64,000 nt of DNA from the NCBI GenBank assembly GCA_017999985.1, contig JAGNKU010000008.1, positions 62,001 to 126,000 of the forward strand, written 5' to 3'. A model generated the notes under the pieces. That model worked only from the letters and a program-made list of their open reading frames with translations, searched no databases and was not told the origin of the DNA. The stretch is from Phycisphaerae bacterium. Lineage in GTDB: Bacteria > Planctomycetota > Phycisphaerae > UBA1845 > Fen-1342. Within the stretch, counting starts at the first letter, position 1; each line of letters opens with the position of its first letter. Shown here piece after piece: positions 58,243 to 64,000 of this stretch. Position numbers and translations under genes: made by a program.

Positions 58243-61200
58243 ATGGCGTGGATCGATTTCCTGGCAGCGCAGCTCTGGCAGCACGTCTGGGCCGTGATTC
58301 CCCTGGCCCTGATTGCCGCCGCCGCGTGTCGCCTGTCACGGTGCGGGCCGGTGACTCGGCACGGCCTGTGGGTGGTTGTGCTGCTGTGGTTCATCCTGCC
58401 GCCGCTGCTGCCCAAGGCGCCGTCCGCGGGCTGGCTGCGGGGGATCGAAGCGGATCTCGCGGCGGAAGCGCGACCAGAACCGTCCGCGTCGAAGGAAGGG
58501 GCTGCGCAAGCGAATGACATATCGGTGACGGCGCCAAAAGCGCCGGCCTCATACATCCTTCTTCGCCGGCCCGCGCGCACGATCCCGCCGCAGGCCAGTA
58601 ATGGCGCGCAGTGCGCGCGGGCGGCCGTTCCGCACCAAGAGCACCCGGCGGATCGGGCGCTGGTGAACGCCAGCGAGCGTCTGCGCCCTCTGTCCGTTGA
58701 GCCGGATGCGACCCTGGAGATCGGTCGCGACGGCGTTGCCATAGACCCCTTCGAGTTGGCTGCTGACGCTGCCGCGCCGCCACGCGCATTGAACACGGAC
58801 GGCGCGGCCTCCGTGACCGGCACCACGCCACCGACCGACCGACACAGCGCGATCGCGACGCGCTCTGTCCGCCCGCGGACTGGTGGCTGGTCCCAGCCGG
58901 CGACCGCACCGCCCGTGCGATCGCCCGTCGGGCGCCCCGCCGAAACGCAGGGCGTCACAGCCGCCGAGCCGCAGTCGCTGCGCGATAGCACGGTCGCCGT
59001 GCCGGCGCTGCAGCCGTGGCAAGTGTGGTGGCGCTCGTGGGTGGCGGCGGCGCTGGTCGTGCGGGCGACGCTGGCCCGGTTGCCGGCGATTCCCGCCGGC
59101 GTGTGGCTGGCGGGCGCGGCGCTGGTGCTGTGCTGGAACATGCTCGGAGTCGCGGTGTTCTGGCGGCGGATGCGTCGCAGTGTGCGGCCGCCGGCCTGGG
59201 TGGTGTCCGAGGTCCGCTGGGTTGCACGGCGTCTGAAGCTGCGCCAAGTCCCGACGATCCGCATGGTCCACGCGCGCATCCCGCCGCTGGTGTGGTGCGG
59301 CTGGCAGCCCGTGCTGGTTCTGCCCGTCGAACTGTGGCGCACGCTCGATTCGATCGGACGCTGTGCGATTCTGTGTCACGAGTTGGCGCATCTGCGTCGT
59401 CGGGATCACTGGGTCCGGCGGCTGGACATGCTCGTGGCGCTGTTGTTCTGGTGGCATCCGGTAGCGTGGTGGACGCGCCGGCGTGTCGAGGACGAGGCGG
59501 ACACCTGCTGTGATGCGTGGGTCACCTGGTTGATGCCGCGTGAGCGGCGCGCCTACGCGGAGGCGCTGCTCAAAACGCGGGTGTTCATTGAGAAGACCAA
59601 ACGGGCGACGCCCGTCCTGGGTGCCGCCGTGACGACGTCGGGCGCCAAGCGCCTGGCGAGGAGAGTTACCATGGTCATGACACAGAGTGTGCGGCCACGT
59701 CATTCCGTTTCGGGGTTCATGCTGGCAGTGGTGGTGGTAGGGCTGGGCTGGATGCTGACGCCGGCCGTATCGGTTGCACAACAGGCGACCGCGGTGGCTC
59801 CGGCCGCCGCGGCCGATGCGCCGGACGTGGCGGTCCTCGTGGCAAGCCCGCCGCCACCGGATAGGGCCGCGCCGGCCGCGCCGGCCGCGCCGGCCGTGCC
59901 GCTTTTCACGCCACCGGCGCGCGAGGCGCCCGCGGCGCCGTGGGTGGCGGTTGGCGGAACGTCGAGTAGCGAAGGAGCCGCGGACCCCGTCACGCGAGCG
60001 TACAAGCTGGCGCCGGGCAAGCTCGAAGCGCTGGCCGACCTGCTGGCGCGCGAGGACGTGCCGCTGAAGATCCGGCGACAGGCGGATGCGATCGAGGTGA
60101 TCGCGCCAGCACGCGACCAGGAAGCATTCGCGGCGTTCGTCCGCGCGATTGACGCGCAGGAGGAAACGAAGGAATGGCGCGCGTATCCGCTGCCGGCGGG
60201 CAAGCGCGCGGCGCTGTACGCGCTGATGGCGCGACAAGATGTGCCCATCATGGTGAGCGAGGACGACGATGTGCTGCGGGCCGAGGTGACGCCGACGCAG
60301 GACGCGATTCTGCGGGATTTCTTGGCACTGATCAACCCGGAAGGCGCGACGCCACTTCCGCCGCGCGCGACATCCCGCGGTGGTCGGCAGCGCCGCACTG
60401 GTCTGGCGATTCCGGCGCCGGCGCCAACTCCGACACCGATGCGGTTCGGTGTGCCAGTGCCGACTCCGCCTGTGCCGCCGGTGGCTCCGACGCCCCCTGT
60501 TCCGTTGGTGGCTCCGACGCCCCCGCCGACACCGCCGCCGGCTCGGCCGAGTCGTCCGGAGGGGTTCGCGCGGGCGCGCGCCGAAGCGCGGCAGGCGTAC
60601 GCCGAGCAGCTCCGTGCGCGTCAGGAACAGAAGCGCGAGCAGGCGGAGGCGAAGGCAGGGCGGCTGCGCCAGAAAGCGGCCGAAGTGCTGGAACAGGCGG
60701 CGCAGCTCGAAGCGCAGATTGAGAAGCTTCAGGCGGAGATCGAGCGTTTGTCCGACAGCGCCGGTGAGGGCCCCGACAATGCGGCGCGGGAGCGACAGCT
60801 CAGGGCGCAGGCCCGCGAGCTGGAGCGCAACGCGCGGCAGCTCGAACGGCAAATGGAGCGGCTGAATACGCTCTCCGAAGACCTGGAAGAACAGGCGGAC
60901 GAGGAGGACGCGCGCGTCGATGAACTCAACGCCCGGATCGAGGAGTTCGAGGCACAGCTCGAGGAGATGGAAGACGAGCTCGACGAGGGCGCCGACGAGG
61001 AAGCGGACGACACCAGCGTGAGTGTGTGGGGCGCCGCTGACGCGGTCGTGCTGTCCGACCTGGCGCCCGCGTTTGCCGACCTGGCCGCCACGTATGGCAG
61101 CGAGAAGTTCTGGCAGGACGCATATCCGTTCAATGCACTGAAGGAAACATACTCCATCGGCACGCCGGGACTGCCGCTGGTCGTGCAGCCGCAGGTGAAC

Positions 61201-61542
61201 ATCGCGCTGCAGAAGGCGCTGGCGGGCGTGCGTTCGGCGGCCGGTGGGATGCGCACCACGGTGCGGGACGAGGTACGGCAGAGCCTGCGGACAGCGTTTG
61301 AGAATGCGGGCCGCGTGGTCGATCTGGCCGACCGCGATCTCGAGCAACTGGCGGAGCAGATCAGCGCGCTGGTAGATGCGAAAATCAGCGCGGCGATCGA
61401 ACGCGCGCTGGCGGGCGTGGAACTCCGCGTGAGCGTGAGTGGACTGCCGTGCCAGGTGACGGCTGAAGCGGTGACGAGCGGTTGCCGGGCGGCGGGGACA
61501 CATGCGGCCAGCGAGGCCGAGGAGCGGGAACCGTTGCCCTGA
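58243..61542 (+). CDS. BlaR1-like M56 metalloprotease with a very long C-terminal extension
   Basis: 1099 residues. N-terminal helices (residues 5-60), a long linker, then the M56 peptidase core: HELAHLRRRDHW (HExxH near residue 379), WWHPVAWW and the third ligand EDEADTCCD. One more membrane helix lies at about residues 488-510. The rest (about 590 residues) replaces the usual penicillin-binding domain: two similar beta-alpha repeats (YKLAPGKLEALADLLAREDVP; YPLPAGKRAALYALMARQDVP), a Pro-rich spacer and a coiled coil (residues about 780-930). The protease presumably cleaves the upstream BlaI-type repressor in response to a signal read by the extension. Confidence 0.85.
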   Translation: MAWIDFLAAQLWQHVWAVIPLALIAAAACRLSRCGPVTRHGLWVVVLLWFILPPLLPKAPSAGWLRGIEADLAAEARPEPSASKEGAAQANDISVTAPKAPASYILLRRPARTIPPQASNGAQCARAAVPHQEHPADRALVNASERLRPLSVEPDATLEIGRDGVAIDPFELAADAAAPPRALNTDGAASVTGTTPPTDRHSAIATRSVRPRTGGWSQPATAPPVRSPVGRPAETQGVTAAEPQSLRDSTVAVPALQPWQVWWRSWVAAALVVRATLARLPAIPAGVWLAGAALVLCWNMLGVAVFWRRMRRSVRPPAWVVSEVRWVARRLKLRQVPTIRMVHARIPPLVWCGWQPVLVLPVELWRTLDSIGRCAILCHELAHLRRRDHWVRRLDMLVALLFWWHPVAWWTRRRVEDEADTCCDAWVTWLMPRERRAYAEALLKTRVFIEKTKRATPVLGAAVTTSGAKRLARRVTMVMTQSVRPRHSVSGFMLAVVVVGLGWMLTPAVSVAQQATAVAPAAAADAPDVAVLVASPPPPDRAAPAAPAAPAVPLFTPPAREAPAAPWVAVGGTSSSEGAADPVTRAYKLAPGKLEALADLLAREDVPLKIRRQADAIEVIAPARDQEAFAAFVRAIDAQEETKEWRAYPLPAGKRAALYALMARQDVPIMVSEDDDVLRAEVTPTQDAILRDFLALINPEGATPLPPRATSRGGRQRRTGLAIPAPAPTPTPMRFGVPVPTPPVPPVAPTPPVPLVAPTPPPTPPPARPSRPEGFARARAEARQAYAEQLRARQEQKREQAEAKAGRLRQKAAEVLEQAAQLEAQIEKLQAEIERLSDSAGEGPDNAARERQLRAQARELERNARQLERQMERLNTLSEDLEEQADEEDARVDELNARIEEFEAQLEEMEDELDEGADEEADDTSVSVWGAADAVVLSDLAPAFADLAATYGSEKFWQDAYPFNALKETYSIGTPGLPLVVQPQVNIALQKALAGVRSAAGGMRTTVRDEVRQSLRTAFENAGRVVDLADRDLEQLAEQISALVDAKISAAIERALAGVELRVSVSGLPCQVTAEAVTSGCRAAGTHAASEAEEREPLP

Positions 61543-61651
61543 CCGCTGGGATGGCGCGCCAATCCGAACCTGAGTGAATTGGGCCGTGGACCGGACGGTT
61601 CTGCGTCCGCGCGAACACTGAGTGATAGGCAGAGCCTGGACGAGGATCACC

Positions 61652-64000
61652 ATGTTCCCTGGGATGCTGCGCGCGTCGCTAGGGTTGCTGACGCTGTTGA
61701 CGCTGGTGCCGGCGGTTGGACGCGCCGACGGGCCGGGCGCGGGCGATGCGAGCGAGTTACGCGACTACTACAGCGCGAATGGGTTGCTGAATCGTGGCCT
61801 GACTGAGCTTGCCGCCGTGGAGTATCGCAAGTTTTTGGACGAGCATGGCGACCATGCGAAGGCGCCGGTGGCGCGGTACGGGCTGGCGGTGTGCTTGTGC
61901 CGGATGGAGCAGCCGGTGGCGGCGGCGCGGGAGCTGGTGCCGCTGGTGGCGCTGCGTGATTTCGAATTCGCGGGCGAGGCGGCCGTGCTGCTCGGCCAGT
62001 GCCGGCTGGCCGGCGGCGAATTCGACGCGGCGGCGCGGGTACTCGATGAAATGCTGACGGCGCGGCCGAGTCATGCGCTGGCGGCCGACGCGCTGGCGCT
62101 GCTGGTGGAGGCGTTGTATCGCGCCGACAAGTTCCAGGCGGTGGAGCAGAAAGCGGCCGTGTTCATCGAGCGTTGGCCGACGCATGCGGCGCACGAGCGC
62201 GTCATGCTGTTTCGGGCGCTGGCGCTGATGGGGCGGAGCGAGTGGGCGTCGGCGGCTGAGCGGCTTACGGAATTGCTGCGCGCCGCGCCGGCGGGACCGC
62301 TGGCCGAGCAGGCGGAACTGCGGCTGGCACAATGCCATGAACGGCGTGGCGCAGACGACGAGGCGGGGCGGGCCTATCAAGTCGTGCTGCAGCGCGAGAA
62401 GGGGCAGTATGCGCCGGATGCGCACCTTGCGCTGGCCGGGATCGCGCTGCGCAAGAACAGCCCGCGGGACGCCGTGCCGCTGCTGGAGCGCCTGCTCAAG
62501 GACGTGCCGGAGAGTCCGCTGCGCTGTGCGGCCGTCATCCTGCGAGCGCGGGCCGCACTGGCGTTGGAGCAGCCACAAGACGCACTGGCGGTGCTGAAGG
62601 ACGTTGGGGCGCGCTGCGCAGAGTCCGCTGACCAGGTGGCGTACTGGCTGGCCAAGGCGGAGCTGCGCTCGGGTGCGGCGGCTGCTGCGGCGCAGCGGTT
62701 GGCGGAGGCGCTGGAGAAGCATCCGCAGAGCCCACTCGTCGCGGAGATGCGGTACGACCGGGCCGCGGCACTGGCGCAGCTGGGCGACGATGCGGCGGCC
62801 GCCCGCGCGATCGAGGAGTTCCTCGCACAACACGCGCAACATGGGTTGACGCCCGAAGCACTGTACTTGCTCGCGACGCTGGAGTGCCGGCAAGAGCGCT
62901 ACGCGCCGAGTGCCGCGTTGGCGCGGTCGCTGCTGGAGCGTTTTCCGAAGCATCCGCGAACTGCCGCTGCGGAGTTTCTCGTAGCGGAAAGCCTGCTGCT
63001 TGGCAAACACGATGCGGAGGCCGCGACGGCGTACCAGCGATTTCTGGAAGGGCATCCAGATGATCCGCAGGCGCCAGCGGCGACGTTCCGGCTGGGCACC
63101 GTGCTGTATCGGCTGGGGCGCTTCGAGGACGCCGTGGCACCGCTGACGCGCGCGGCAGAGCAAATCGGACAGCATCCGGAGTTTCGCGACAGCCTGCTGC
63201 TGCTCGGCGACGGTTGTCTGCAACGCGGCGAGTGGAAGACCGCGGAGACGTGGCTCGCGAAATACCTGGCGACGCCGGACGCACCGGCGGCAGATGAGGC
63301 GCTGCTCAAGCTGGGCCTGGCGCGTGCGCGGCAGGGGTCGTCGGAGGCGGCGCTGGGGACGTTCGACGAACTGCTGGCGAAGCACACGGAGAGCGGGTAC
63401 CGGGTGCAGGCCCTGTTCGAGCGCGGGCAGGCGTTGCTGGCGCTGGGACGCGCGGACGAGGCAGCGACGGCATTCGAGCGCGTGCTGGCCGACGACGCGG
63501 CCGGCGATTTCAAGCCCTATGCGCTGTCGCACTTGGGCGCGATCGCGTTGCAGCGGAAGGACTTCACGGCGGCGGCGGAACGTTTCGCGGGTGCGGCTGG
63601 CAGAGCACCGAACGATGACGCCGCCGCCGCCGCACTGCTGCAGCAGGGGCAGGCGCTGTTGGCGGCCGAGCAGTACGCGGACGCGGAGGCGGCGCTGGCG
63701 GCGGTTGTACAGCGCTTCCCCGCGAACGACCGGGTGGGCGTGGCCCGCGCGCAGCTCGCCCTGGCGCTGGCGCGCCAGGACAAGCCGGCCGCGGCGTTGA
63801 GGCTGATCGAGCAGGTGGAGCAGAGCGGTGGGGCATCGGACGAGTCATTAAAAAGTGGTCTGCAATATGAGAAAGCCTGGTGCCAGCGCAAGCTGGGGCA
63901 GACGGATGCGGCGGCGATGACGTACCGGGCGCTGCTGAAGGACGGTGGTGGGTCACAGCGGGTCTATGCGGCGTTGGAATTGGCCGAATTGCTCGCGGGG
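61652..64000 (+). CDS. Secreted TPR-repeat protein, partial at window end
   Basis: At least 783 residues from the ATG at 61652 (GAGG six bases upstream); it runs off the end. Signal peptide MFPGMLRASLGLLTLLTLVPA. From residue 45 on it is built from TPR/BamD-like helix pairs (for example GLTELAAVEYRKFLDEHGDH, DAVPLLERLLKDVPESPL, RLGRFEDAVAPLTRAAEQIG), at least 15 of them. It is likely an envelope scaffold. It follows the BlaR1-like gene by 109 bases in the same direction and may belong to its operon. Confidence 0.8.
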   Translation, partial: MFPGMLRASLGLLTLLTLVPAVGRADGPGAGDASELRDYYSANGLLNRGLTELAAVEYRKFLDEHGDHAKAPVARYGLAVCLCRMEQPVAAARELVPLVALRDFEFAGEAAVLLGQCRLAGGEFDAAARVLDEMLTARPSHALAADALALLVEALYRADKFQAVEQKAAVFIERWPTHAAHERVMLFRALALMGRSEWASAAERLTELLRAAPAGPLAEQAELRLAQCHERRGADDEAGRAYQVVLQREKGQYAPDAHLALAGIALRKNSPRDAVPLLERLLKDVPESPLRCAAVILRARAALALEQPQDALAVLKDVGARCAESADQVAYWLAKAELRSGAAAAAAQRLAEALEKHPQSPLVAEMRYDRAAALAQLGDDAAAARAIEEFLAQHAQHGLTPEALYLLATLECRQERYAPSAALARSLLERFPKHPRTAAAEFLVAESLLLGKHDAEAATAYQRFLEGHPDDPQAPAATFRLGTVLYRLGRFEDAVAPLTRAAEQIGQHPEFRDSLLLLGDGCLQRGEWKTAETWLAKYLATPDAPAADEALLKLGLARARQGSSEAALGTFDELLAKHTESGYRVQALFERGQALLALGRADEAATAFERVLADDAAGDFKPYALSHLGAIALQRKDFTAAAERFAGAAGRAPNDDAAAAALLQQGQALLAAEQYADAEAALAAVVQRFPANDRVGVARAQLALALARQDKPAAALRLIEQVEQSGGASDESLKSGLQYEKAWCQRKLGQTDAAAMTYRALLKDGGGSQRVYAALELAELLAG

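Noticed and set aside
57801-61542. Beta-lactam resistance system
   Set aside because: BlaI- and BlaR1-type proteins are present, but there is no beta-lactamase and no penicillin-binding sensor domain; the name reflects family only.
58549-61653. A 1034-residue minus-strand open frame
   Set aside because: Antisense to the BlaR1-like gene; no motif, arginine-rich, and the plus-strand gene has HExxH and membrane helices.

Overview
This is a 64 kb stretch of a GC-rich bacterial chromosome. It most likely comes from a member of the Planctomycetota, probably Phycisphaerae or a close relative. The signs are secreted proteins ending in a dockerin-like module with the motif FGDINPFV, an outer-membrane and lipid A gene set (lpxI, lpxD, TolC-like protein), a DUF151 bifunctional nuclease, an N-acetylglucosamine-1-phosphodiester glycosidase (NAGPA)-type secreted protein, a BlaR1-like protein with a very large C-terminal extension, and many short repeats between genes. 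I see no rRNA, tRNA, CRISPR array, transposase or prophage gene. Taxonomy is an inference from protein style, not from a marker gene.

Layout. 1-5.2 kb (minus): two-subunit iron-sulfur fumarase, a lipoprotein, a bifunctional nuclease, and a DUF35 protein paired with a thiolase-fold protein. 5.4-9.8 kb (plus): ECF sigma factor, membrane anti-sigma candidate, coiled-coil secreted protein and a secreted dockerin-type protein. 9.9-13.4 kb (minus): a zinc-type ABC importer (znuB, znuC, znuA), a ribbon-helix-helix regulator with Cys motifs and a Fur/Zur repressor, with recognisable operators. 13.4-21.2 kb: GH29 fucosidase, an ABC/FtsX export pair, a VTT-type membrane protein, unknown membrane and secreted proteins, and a SprA-type zinc protein. 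21.4-26.4 kb: housekeeping nadE, tmk and holB. 26.4-30.4 kb (minus): TPR membrane protein and TolC-like protein. 30.5-37.1 kb: a DinB-fold protein facing a minus-strand run of a lipoprotein, two tandem-GNAT paralogues around a PIG-L deacetylase, and a sodium:solute symporter. 37.2-45.2 kb: NAGPA-type protein, beta-helix protein, fumC, YmdB-type phosphoesterase, nuclease-like protein and redoxin-like lipoprotein. 45.2-54.1 kb (minus): nine lipid genes running lpxD, lpxI, unknown, acyltransferase, dehydratase, ACP, dehydratase, degenerate KAS, KAS. 54.2-64 kb (plus): apgM, a secreted dockerin-type protein, BlaI/BlaR1-type regulators and a truncated TPR protein.

The most unusual features are these. 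(1) Many arrays of about four 8-bp units lie between genes. One sits at the 5' end of a beta-helix gene, where losing a single unit would restore a complete signal peptide. Another, with a 7-bp array beside it, lies inside the fumC reading frame. (2) The lipid operon contains a KAS-like protein that keeps its Cys but has lost both catalytic His, and an ACP of about 132 residues. (3) A thiolase-fold protein without its nucleophilic Cys is paired with a DUF35 protein. (4) The arrangement of tandem GNAT proteins, PIG-L and a DinB-fold protein resembles parts of low-molecular-weight thiol pathways. (5) An FGDINPFV dockerin-like C-terminal module is shared by separate secreted proteins.
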